From Gracilaria vermiculophylla (taxonomy: Eukaryota > Rhodophyta > Florideophyceae > Gracilariales > Gracilariaceae), in contig JAHNZQ020003147.1 of NCBI GenBank assembly GCA_019155205.2, positions 874,268 to 938,267 of the forward strand: a stretch of DNA of 64,000 bases. Direction: 5' to 3'. Positions 55,390-64,000 of this stretch are shown piece after piece. A model generated the notes under the pieces. The model worked only from the letters and a program-made list of their open reading frames with translations. It did not search any database and was not told where the DNA came from. The position numbers and the translations under genes were made by a program. Each line of letters begins with the position of its first letter. The stretch's first letter is position 1.

Positions 55390-56150
55390 TGAGCTGTAGT
55401 CCAATGTGTGCACGGGAGATAAAATTGTGTAAATCCAGGAGAATAAAATTCTCTGCTTGCGAAATGGTTCGTACCAGAGGGAATTTGGATGCAAGTTATC
55501 TTGCTCACAATATCGACATTCTCTCTTCCATCTCAGCATTCTCAACTCCAGTCAGCTGCAGTAAGAACATAACACAAGCTTTAGTAATCCATTGTGAAGA
55601 GCACATGGAGCAATACCACTGCTCTACGGCACGCGTAGTACACCCATCCGCCGCGATGCCGGCTTACTTGCCGCGCGCACATTGCTTCCGAAGGGTACAT
55701 CTATTGAACTTCAACTTGCGTACGCTGCTGCAACACCTCCAATGGCGTCATCAGGCCACAGATCTCCACCGTGGCGCACATCCTCGCCACCGACGCAGTC
55801 CCTCCGTGTTCCTTTCCGACGACCTTCTCCTTCCTCGTCAGCCTAGGGCGCAATGCCAGTTATGTCACGAAATGCAACGCATACGCTGACAGCCCCTCTT
55901 CCACCGTATCGCGAAATAAACCTCGCGGGCCCTTGGCTGCCACGATGGCATGCGTCGTTTGCTTCATGCTGGCACGGGCGTGTTTATTCAATGTAATTTC
56001 GGTGGAAGAGTTATTCTAGCTATACAAAACTAGTTTCCGTTCTAATTCTCTAATGTATCATTGAGCCAGACGTACGCAGCCCGTAAAGCTATAAGGGCCA
56101 CGTTGAACATGATGAAACACTCCGCCCACTTGAATTCACTGCACGACGCG
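55390..56150. other. Unassigned stretch with short open frames
   Basis: Plus-strand frames around 55640-56019 are open for 60-100 codons but match nothing I know. Confidence 0.35.
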
Positions 56151-56159
56151 CTCACTTCG

Positions 56160-56440
56160 TTTCAAAAGGTCTCCATTAGGACGGCCATGTGGAGAAGATC
56201 ACGGTGGTCCGACAGGTCCTGCTGCAAACGGACGCACGCTCGACGCATCCGGGTCGCATTCTCTAGTGCTAAGACGCGGGCGCGCGCTTCACGGCCGGCC
56301 TGATGCTTTGCGATTTTGAATCGATCGATTACGATCGTTTTCCATAACGTTTACTGTTCGGCACCCCAGTCTGATGTCAATTCGTCGGGGATAAGAAATT
56401 CCTGAATACCTATACCACGAGAAGTCCAAGCCAGCGCCTC
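56160..56440 (-). pseudogene. Decayed charged helical fragment
   Basis: A minus-strand frame reads GIQEFLIPDELTSDWGAE, a TAA, then about 60 codons rich in Arg, Ala and Leu (ARARVLALENATRMRRACV) to a TGA. Family unknown. Confidence 0.35.
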
Positions 56441-56579
56441 CTCTCGCCTCTCCGTACGCGCGGTAAACGGCAAGTCAGAAATAATTGGAGTAGCCATTGG
56501 GAAAAACTGCCGTGGAGAGCATTAGGGTGGTGGAGGTGACACGCTGCCGGGTAGAACACGGCGCTTGCAGAGCGGCATG

Positions 56580-57383
56580 CACAAGCGGTCAAACGTCGTA
56601 AAGTTTGACTGTCTGTTAAAGATAGGATACGCCACCCCTAGTGCCGAGCACCGTGGCAACTAAAGAGTAGCCACTGGTGGCAAGTGAGGTGGTGGTGCCA
56701 GCAAAAGCGGCAGCCGCGTTGACCTCCCAAATGAAGGACAGATCGCAAAGTGAGATGCAACCCGTGGATGTGGAGAAGACAGCAAGATTGAATGCGCCCT
56801 AGGGTGCGGCCCATACTGCAGCAGGCATGCCGGTAGCGCCACGCAAGGGAGCCTGTCGCAGAATTCTCTGTGGCTGTAGGTCGATGAGGGCCAGCATGCA
56901 AGACTCGCCGCCGGTGCACACCTGATTATCGCTCATCGGTTTGAGTGCTGACGGCTTGGCGTTTCGAACGGCGTCGGCACAAAGCGAGGCCGAAAGCACG
57001 ACGCCGCTCTTGACGACAGCCAGACCGTAGCTCACGGCAGCGAGCACGGACGAGTCGGAAACAACAACGTCTCGCACATCGCTGGTGTTGACCGGGTGAG
57101 GCGTGGGTTCGCCGACGTTGATGGAGACGATGCGCTCCATGTCGGGCGCGTGGTGGGCGTCCAGCATGCCAGAGGCGGTCGCGATCCATATGAGCTCTTT
57201 GCGCAGGTAGCACGCGAGGGCGCGCACGGGGTCGGTGTGCGAGTTGGGGTGGCCCACCTGCGTGCAGCTGTGCTCATACCAGCCGTAGGCGTCGTAGTAG
57301 AACTGGTTGCCGTCGGCGAAAGCCGGAGGTTGCTGCGCCTCGTCGCCGCGCGGCGACGTGGATGGCGTCGAGTTCGAATTCAT
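56580..57383 (-). pseudogene. PAN2-like deadenylase N-terminal WD40 region, broken
   Basis: PAN2 is the catalytic subunit of the Pan2-Pan3 poly(A) nuclease. From the ATG at 57383 a 194-codon frame resembles the PAN2 N-terminal propeller in block order: DPVRALACYLRKELIWIAT, MERIVS, then GGESCMLALIDLQ. The same frame goes on past a TAG (56799) with STSTGCISLCDLSFIWEVNA and SLATSGYSLVA, past a TAA (56616) to VKLYDV and a TGA (56589). These blocks match the later blades. The linker, UCH-like and exonuclease parts are absent. Three in-frame stops indicate a pseudogene or a chain of unrecognised introns; I favour decay. Confidence 0.6.
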
Positions 57384-58720
57384 CGCTGCATGCGCGGGCT
57401 GCGACGTCAGCAGCTTCCGAGTTCAAGCCGCGCGCATGCGCGCGATGACGCGACAACGAGTCGGCGCTTGACGCCGCGCGGCAGGTGCTCGACGCGAGAT
57501 ACGCGCCGCTGACGCGCTCGCCGTCGTTGTCATGCATGGACTCGTGGGCGCTTGCAGCTACCCGTGCGTCGTAATGCGCCGCATGCTTGACCTATATGCA
57601 GCGCGCCAATGTGCGCGCGTCGCGCAACCGCCACGGCTTGCTCCGCCTCCGCCTTACGTTCCGCCGTATTGGCGTTGCACCTTGGGTCGCTGTCTTCGCC
57701 GCGCTTTTGTCCAAGCCGGATGCGCGACCTCCCCCACATCCCCCTGTGCGCATCTACGAGAGCGCACCCACTCTATGGCGGATGAGCTACCCTTTGCGTC
57801 CTCCGCGACTTGTTTGCGTTTGTCTCCACCCTTTACGGACATGTCGCCTTCATGCGCCGACCGCGCCATCTTCATTCCATCCCATCTTCGCCGCTTCACT
57901 GTACCAGGAAAAGATCTCTGCCGGTGGCGAGTGCGGGCCCTACCCCGCCGAAAGCGACCATCATCGACCCGCCTCATCCGCCGCGCATCAGGCTGTCTTC
58001 CGCTCAGCGCCTGGTCTTTTCGGCCTGCGAAAGACCCATCCTTGGCAATGTGATGCCGCCAGGCTGCCTCCCCTTCACTGTTAAGCTCGATTTCGACCTC
58101 ACTCACGCGGCCACCGACAGCCTGGTTGGACGAAGCAGCGTCCGCAGAAGATAGCGAAGGCTTGACGGCAGCACAGATAAACAGGCATTTTCCACCGACT
58201 GCACCAGCGCTCTTTGCAGCATGTTCGACGTTACTGGCTATGTTCTGACGCGTCTCAAGACATGAGCCGATAGCGCAGCTTCCAGGCCTTTCTTGAAATT
58301 GAGAAGGGTCATTGTTTTCTTCCTGCGACGAAAGTAGGCATTCCGTTGTCATTGGTGAAAAAGATGAGCCTGCATGCAGGACATTAGCCTCTTGATGTTT
58401 CACCCCGGCCATGTAAGCGAAGCGGTCGTATCACGGGTCACAACAGCTCTTGTTGACTCGAAGCGCACTGCCCTCGAGGCGCGAAGCAGAGATCACTCAT
58501 TGCAGTTGTAATGCGCACGGTTTGCAGTGGCCCCCGGCAACCATCGGCTGGCTGAGGCCAGAGCTGTGCGATGAGGACTAGCGACGGGCACGGACGTACC
58601 TTGGGTTACGGCCCTCCTCCACCCGGCATCGAATGCCGTCGCATCACGAATGTCATTATTTCTAGAAGAGAAATTCACAAGGGATCCATGACGTGCGCTT
58701 CAAATATCACAGTACGTAAG
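57384..58720. other. Unresolved GC-rich region with competing ORFs
   Basis: A 252-codon minus-strand frame (58412 to 57654, real ATG) and plus-strand frames over the same stretch (one from an ATG at 57775) are both open. None matches a known family. The composition is GC-rich, so chance frames are expected. A divergent gene sharing a promoter with the PAN2 relic is possible. Confidence 0.3.
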
Positions 58721-58729
58721 AAAAGTCAG

Positions 58730-60020
58730 TTACTGATGGCGTTCGCGTTCATCAGTATTCAGAGCGTTACGGAAAGCATCAAATTGACGTTGATTCTCTT
58801 CCAATACCGTACGACAACTTTCGATATACGATCGAATTCCTGTCTTTTCCGCTTGTTTGTAGCGCAGAGCACTCTCTTCCATGAGAGACATCAATCTGTT
58901 CTGGTTCTCCATCCTTTTAATTATTTCTTCGTCTCCGCTTTTATCATGTTTAGTCCGCTCGATATTTAAAAGCTCCAAAAGCGGTGCCGTTCGTGCTTAA
59001 GAAGCCGATTTCAGTGTATGCAGGTCCTCGGAGAGGTTCAAAACCTTAGCCCTGATATCTCCTCGGTCCTTGTATGTGCAAGCGTTGTTTTCTTCGCACA
59101 TTCGGGTCTCCGTTTTCCTGGCGAACTGGAACACCTTCCTCATAGCCGGCGTCTTCTTTGCAGATTAGTTTTGTAGTTAACCTGAGCAATGAAACGTCCT
59201 CATGCGGTGTGCTTAGCCTACAAACAAGAGCTTTAATCAGAACACGTTTGGGATCAGCACTCATATCTCCATTACCCGTATACCGCAAAACGTCAGTGAC
59301 CCGCGAACTATCGTTCTATCCAGAGGCAGATCGTCGGTCTCGAACCACAGTAAACTGTCTTTTGATTTGACTGAATTACTTCTTCAACATAGATGCCGTG
59401 AGAAATGTGATGGGGCGTTCATTGGAATTGACATCATCGATATGTCCCTTGAAACTCTAAATTGTATCCACTGATTTCTCATTAATCCTGTTTTTTACGA
59501 TCATCCAAAAAGACTCTCTCGTTACGTTAGCATCAATCTGGTTTCTCGTCAACTCTAATCCAACAGCCTCTGTCAATTCAAAGCGTGCTCTTTCCTCGTC
59601 ACGAAGTAGCACTCAAAGTCGTGCAAACTCATTCAGAGTAAAATGTTGTCCAGAATGTTCGCCATGTTTTTCGAATTTGGGTCAATATGTGTTGATATCA
59701 CATGAATCTTCCACATTTGCAATTCCTTTTTTTTCTTCGAAGTTCATGACGTGCTTTCTCTCTTTCTTTCACAGGTAAATGGTTCACAATATGTACTATT
59801 TCTGGTATGTCTGTCACCGAATCGTTGTTTATAGTATTTTTCTTTTCCCATGCATAAAGTTGTTTTGCAAAATCATTTCTCTGAATACATTCATCAAAGT
59901 TCTTATCTTTGCGGTCTTGTACAAGGAAGAATACTACCGCTCTCCATAATAATTCATTTTTGTTTTGGTGGCTGATTTTTAGACCGCACTTCTTATTTAA
60001 GGGCTTCAGCTAGTCTGTTG
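58730..60020 (-). pseudogene. Large decayed reading frame of unknown family
   Basis: About 1.3 kb of minus-strand sequence reads as one protein in three consecutive frames with several stops. The N-terminal part is rich in Lys and Glu (NKNELLWRAVVFFLVQDRKD, KEREKARHELRRKK). The middle part holds RDEERARFELTEAVGLELT and ESFWMIVKNRINEKS. Then comes PKRVLIKALVCRL, and the C-terminal end is a clean 82-codon coiled coil (IIKRMENQNRLMSLMEESA) ending at 58730. No catalytic motif. It may be a transposon accessory protein. Confidence 0.5.
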
Positions 60021-60772
60021 TCAAAGATTTCAAAAACGCGTACCAATGACTCATTCTACTACTATCACGGTAGCTTGCTAAGCAAACATTCCATTCAATT
60101 CATGCATGTGTTGCCTCCCAGGAATGTACACTGCTTACAAGTGTCCACAAGGACACCGACGATTTCTCCTTGGTCGTCACTGTGGTACAGGCAGCCCTCC
60201 TGAAGTACACCCGTGCGAGAGGAATACGTACAATGCCCAAATAGGGGGATGGGATGCGCAGCACCCAAGCGGGGACAAAGGAGCACACAATGGACGCTAA
60301 CAACGGGCCACGAGACAGGCGTGGAGCACCGTTAGTGACTAAAGGCTGACCCTTATGGGAACTAGAACTTGAACAAGCAACAAGACTCTAGGGGGTGCTT
60401 GCTGGTTTACGGTGGTGGAGCTCGCCGACCCCGGAGGTGCCTAAGTGCACCTCCGGCGGCGGCAGCCACGTGTCGAAAATAATGAATAACCTACCAATCA
60501 AGGGGCCCTGCAGGTAGTGCACACATTCCGTGCAACACCATACACGTGGCCCACTTTGGAAGCACCTTGTGCACACTATCTACAACTACTTCTACTATAC
60601 ATACCCACTATGGGTCTCTTCCATTGCACTACAGACTCCCCTTCTTAGATCCGACCTCGTCCCGAATTTGCGCAATCGCCCATTCCCAATTAGCTTGCTT
60701 CGGTTCCGTTCTCGAGTCGGGCGCTCGATCGTGGCAGCGGCTCGTCCCATTGCGGGTACTGGGATGTCTGCG
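60021..60772. other. Unassigned stretch with a perfect hairpin
   Basis: CCGGAGGTGC at 60431-60440 pairs exactly with 60447-60456 across a six-base loop. The rest shows no gene; it may be the outer part or LTR of the Gypsy element to the right. Confidence 0.4.
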
Positions 60773-61566
60773 ACGGCCAGCCTGGTTTTCTGGAACCGCG
60801 CCAGCCAAGTGGACGGTATCGAACTGAATTATGTTCGTCCCCAGGGGCCTCCCACGGAGGGTTGCGAGATCCCGGCTCCGGTGACCGTGGACATCGTTGT
60901 CAATGATCGTCTCATCCCACTGGGTAGGCCAAGGCCAACGCCCGGTGCTTTCAGGTGTTACCCGTGGGCGTTAACAGTCCCGAGCAGCCCGCTGCGGGGG
61001 TCATTGGTCCCGAGGGGAATGCTGCTGGAGCACCCAGTGCCCCAGAGGGTGTCGAAGGGGAGGACGACGACTCCGGCGTGGAGGTGGCTGGAGTGTCGCA
61101 AGAGGGGGCGTCACCCGACGGGGACTCCGTAGATGTACTCGATGTTGCCGATTCCGGTCCCGCCTCTGCGATGCGTCGTCGTAGACAGGATCTTGGAATG
61201 AAGGGGACTTTTGGCCCCATTGTGGGTGACACGGAGGGAAAAGATCCAGATTGGTGTGGTGTCCCATGGGGCTGCGGACGGCCAGGGAGTGCTAACGTGA
61301 CTGTCGGTCAGCGTCGGCCGTGCACCGTCGCCGTCATGCCCATTGTCAGGGACTTAGCGCGTCGCTGCGGCCATTCGAGGTCGATTGAACAAAATCCCCA
61401 TGGGGATTCGTCGTTTCATCGTTATGCCCCCTTTCTGTATCGTGGTGCCACTTCGCGTCTTTCCCGGCCGAGATTGAGCTCAACGTTGTCCAGTAATGGG
61501 TCCAGCAATGTCCCCGGCGTGGCACGCGCGTGCCATGGCGCGTGGATGCATGGTCGTCATGTGTGA
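60773..61566 (+). pseudogene. Gly/Pro/acid-rich ORF facing the third Gypsy integrase
   Basis: Starts MSATASLVFWNRASQ at 60764-60773 and shifts frame near 60950 into an acidic Pro/Gly-rich stretch (PEGVEGEDDDSGVEVAG) that stays open to 61566. It occupies the same place and orientation relative to integrase as the Pro-rich ORF of the other Gypsy lineage, but I see no clear sequence similarity. Confidence 0.45.
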
Positions 61567-62233
61567 AAGCACCGCGTGGCGCGTTAGCGGCATGCGGCTA
61601 CCTGCAAGGCGAATCAATTAAGTTGCCAGGAAACTACCTGCCCGTATGGGGTTGAAAACGCAGGAAACTTGTTTTGCCCATAGCTCCGAAACGAGGGCGT
61701 TTCAGCGCCTCGCATACCCTGATTTGTGTCCGTGGCAGTCAAAAATACTTACGATTTTTGGTTTGCACGTGGGGCGTCACTATGTGCACTGCTGCGCCGC
61801 GACTCGGCTTCCCAACGGGATACGCACACGTGTGGTGCACATGCACTTTGTTGTTGAATGCGCGTGCCTTCCCTGCTGTAGGATGGTGTGCGACGGTGTT
61901 GACGTGGCGTCCCCTCGGGTTGGGCGTTGACGACGCGCCGCACGATGACGTGTCGTAACCCACAAATGGTTCCTGGGGTCGCTGAGCTGCGCCGCGGGTG
62001 CGAAAGCGTTCCCGGGCGTTGCGGGAAGACCGGTACGGGTTTCGCGTTACGTTGGAGCCGATGTAAACTCTCGACCCTTCGGGGAAATTTTTGTGGCCGC
62101 CACGGCCGGGGGGAGACTATTCCCGATTTTCCGACGCCGGCAGTGGTTCTTTAAGGGTGAGAAGCTGTTGGCGCGCTTGTTCACGCGACCGGAAGCGTGC
62201 AACGAAATTGTTGGGGATGGCCGTAAGGGGCTC
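61567..62233. other. Spacer between the convergent ORFs of the third Gypsy element
   Basis: Minus-strand fragments just past 62234 (NFVARFRSREQARQQLL) continue the integrase C-terminus beyond a stop. The remainder shows no feature. Confidence 0.4.
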
Positions 62234-63927
62234 TTATGTGTCCTGCGAAGGGGGGAAACCGTACCACCGGACTTTCGCGATGTGAATGCCGTCCTCGGAG
62301 GTTGTTTCGCCGACGACTTTGTCAATGACCCACTCGCGGGACGTTGCGCCGTCCTCGACGGCTTCTTCGGGCATTTCAGCGTCTGGGTGGCGCAAGAGTG
62401 CTCGCGAAGGGTCGGACATGACGGGGTTGGGGTCGGCGGTAACGGGGCGAGCTCGTGGGACGCGAGGGGCTCCCAAGGGTATGTGTGAGCCCTCTGTCGT
62501 GATGTTTCCACCCAGGGGGGGTAGAATTACAGATGGAGAGGCTTCAATGTCCCCGTTAGGGCTGGGCGACGGTTGGGTGGCACTAGGCGTCGCCGTCGTC
62601 ATTTCGGATTCTCTTGGAGCCTTCGTGACGCGGCCAATGGAGACGACGTCCTGAAGGGTACCGTCGAGAATAGTGACGGTGCCATCCGTTACGCGCACGA
62701 CCTTAAAAGGCCCAGTTGTGCGTGGCAGTAGCTTCCGCGTGATTCCATCCTCCTCGGCGCTCTCCATCGCCTTCCTTGGGGGTCTATCTATGAAGACGTA
62801 GTCTCCCTGGCAAAGTTCGGTGTTGCCCGTACTCGGGAGTCAAAGTCAGCTTTGTAGCGCCATTGGGCAGCGTCCATGTTGATCTTTGCTTTCGAGAGCA
62901 TGTACCGTACTCGAGCGCGTGTCAGGCGTTTCGCCGTGGCCGAGTCGAGGTTTAGAGGCCCAGACAGGGGGAACGCTGATGTTGGGGCGTTCACAACAAA
63001 CCCAGGCGGGTGTCTCGTCAACACCAAGTCAAAAGGTGTCGTCCCGGTAGTTTGATGGACTTTGGTATTGTAAGTGAACACCAATGGCTGGACGAGCTCG
63101 TCCCAATCGGTCTAATGCTTGGACACATAGTGCCTGAGTCTCGCAACTAAAGTACGATTAAAGCGTTCCGCCTGCACGTTAGTTTGGGGATGATAGGCGG
63201 TTGTTAGGAGGTGGCGAGTCCCCAGGTCCCCGCAGAGGGCGTCGAAGAACTTTGCCACAAACTTTGGTCCGTTATCGGTCAATAGAAACTGAGGAGCCCC
63301 ACACGGGAATATCCAGTTCTCCAAGAAGGCCAGGTCTGCGTTTGTAGCCTGCGTTGCCCGTAAAGGAATAGCGCGTGCCAATTTGGTGAAACGGTCGGTG
63401 ATGACTAGTATGAACCGGCTCCCATGTGTGGTGTTCGACAGTGGACCGAGGATGTGCATTGCGACAAACTCCAACAAGCCCGCTGCGGGAAACAACTTCA
63501 TCAGCTTCTGATGCTTATGCAGCGTCCCACGGGTGGCGGTACAGGAGCGGCAATCTTTCAAGACCTTGTAGGCGTCACTGGCCATGAAGGGCCAGTAGAA
63601 GTCCCTTCTGAGGGTGGCGTACATGCGTTGGCCACCAGGGTGCCCAGCAAGACGCGGGTGGTGGGAAAGATAGAGAACTCGGTCCCTGAGGGTCGGAGGG
63701 ACTACCCGTTGGATTTCCATGTCCAGCGGTGACGTTCTAGAGAGAAACCCATGGTGGTCGTATCCAAAACGGGACGCAGGCTTTCCCACACGCTCCGCGA
63801 TGGATTTGCCACATGGGTCTTTCACCAGCTCGGCTAGGAACTCGTCGGCCGTGATTGGCATTGCGTCTTTTAGCTCTGTTGGATGTTGACGTTGTACTGT
63901 CACTGAAAACAACTGTGATTGGTACAA
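62234..63927 (-). pseudogene. Gypsy integrase with chromodomain, third element
   Basis: The zinc-binding H2C2 motif is intact (HHPRLAGHPGG to CRSC). The core shows ILGPL preceded by His where the first catalytic Asp is expected (MHILGPL), the second Asp in LLTDNGPKF and Glu in VQAERFN. An in-frame stop at 63112, then TYNTKVHQTTGTTPFDLVL, a frame break near 62790, and a tail with TGPFKVVRV and chromodomain-like VIDKVVGE and VRWYGFPPSQDT. The RNase H and reverse transcriptase expected upstream are replaced by an LTR-like sequence at 63952. Confidence 0.85.
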
Positions 63928-63951
63928 GTGTTATGGCGCTAATTGGTTGTT

Positions 63952-64000
63952 CCGGGTTACACGTGTGTAGCTAGCATACTGGGCATGCTGTACAGTGTGC
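63952..64000 (+). repeat. Start of an LTR-like sequence, cut by the window edge
   Basis: TGTTCCGGG followed by TACACGTGTG resembles the LTR-like start at 27095. It interrupts the third Gypsy element where RNase H should be, suggesting a nested insertion that continues beyond the window. Confidence 0.4.

Noticed and set aside
51400..60020. Repeat-induced C-to-T mutation as the cause of the many stops
   Set aside because: Any stop can come from CAA, CAG or CGA by one change, so stops alone are no evidence; the one comparable case between the two Pro-rich copies is not a simple C-to-T change.
1..64000. CRISPR arrays, rRNA, tRNA, bacterial origins or riboswitches
   Set aside because: No spacer-regular repeats, no conserved rRNA or tRNA landmarks were seen; the genome is eukaryotic.

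Overview
This window looks like nuclear DNA of a photosynthetic, intron-poor eukaryote, most likely a florideophyte red alga of the Chondrus or Gracilaria kind. That is an inference. It rests on a Tab2-type plastid translation factor, animal/plant-type families (Rho GTPase, RhoGAP, OSCA/CSC1 channel, GT77-type glycosyltransferase, PAN2), compact genes with zero or one short GTAAGT-AG intron, and a large load of decayed Gypsy, Copia, Tc1/mariner and PIF/Harbinger elements. A run of exactly 100 N marks an assembly gap. I found no rRNA, tRNA, CRISPR or bacterial operon.

Bases 1-18,400 form a GC-rich gene island. In order it holds a bHLH-GAF-like protein (-), a doubtful Ser-rich ORF (+), a Rac/Rho GTPase (-), a RhoGAP-fold protein (+), nicotinamidase (-, one intron), a membrane-anchored glycosyltransferase (+), an OSCA/TMEM63-type channel (-), Tab2 (+) and a GST-family protein (-, one intron). 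Strands alternate all the way, so every neighbour pair is either divergent with a GC-rich shared promoter or convergent with close 3' ends. The tightest convergent pair (Tab2/GST) has stop codons 12 bp apart. The Rho GTPase and the RhoGAP-like protein share one divergent promoter, and the RhoGAP has lost two catalytic residues.

Bases 18,600-50,000 are transposon strata. One Tc1/mariner element sits inside another at a TA site. A second mariner family is present as an intact-length copy and as a copy split by a PIF/Harbinger element that carries both a DDE transposase and a Myb/NAM-like accessory gene. There is one complete chromodomain-type Gypsy element with both LTRs, a Copia-like relic, and two inverted copies of another Gypsy lineage. 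In that lineage a proline-rich ORF faces the integrase tail to tail. A third, diverged Gypsy element at the right end of the window has the same convergent layout.

Bases 50,000-64,000 are mixed. They hold a coiled-coil gene cut by the N gap, two long decayed reading frames of unknown family, a second Harbinger-like transposase relic, a Gypsy protease fragment, a broken PAN2 N-terminal gene and the third Gypsy element. Apart from the island genes and perhaps the coiled-coil gene, nearly everything to the right of 18.6 kb carries stops or frameshifts.
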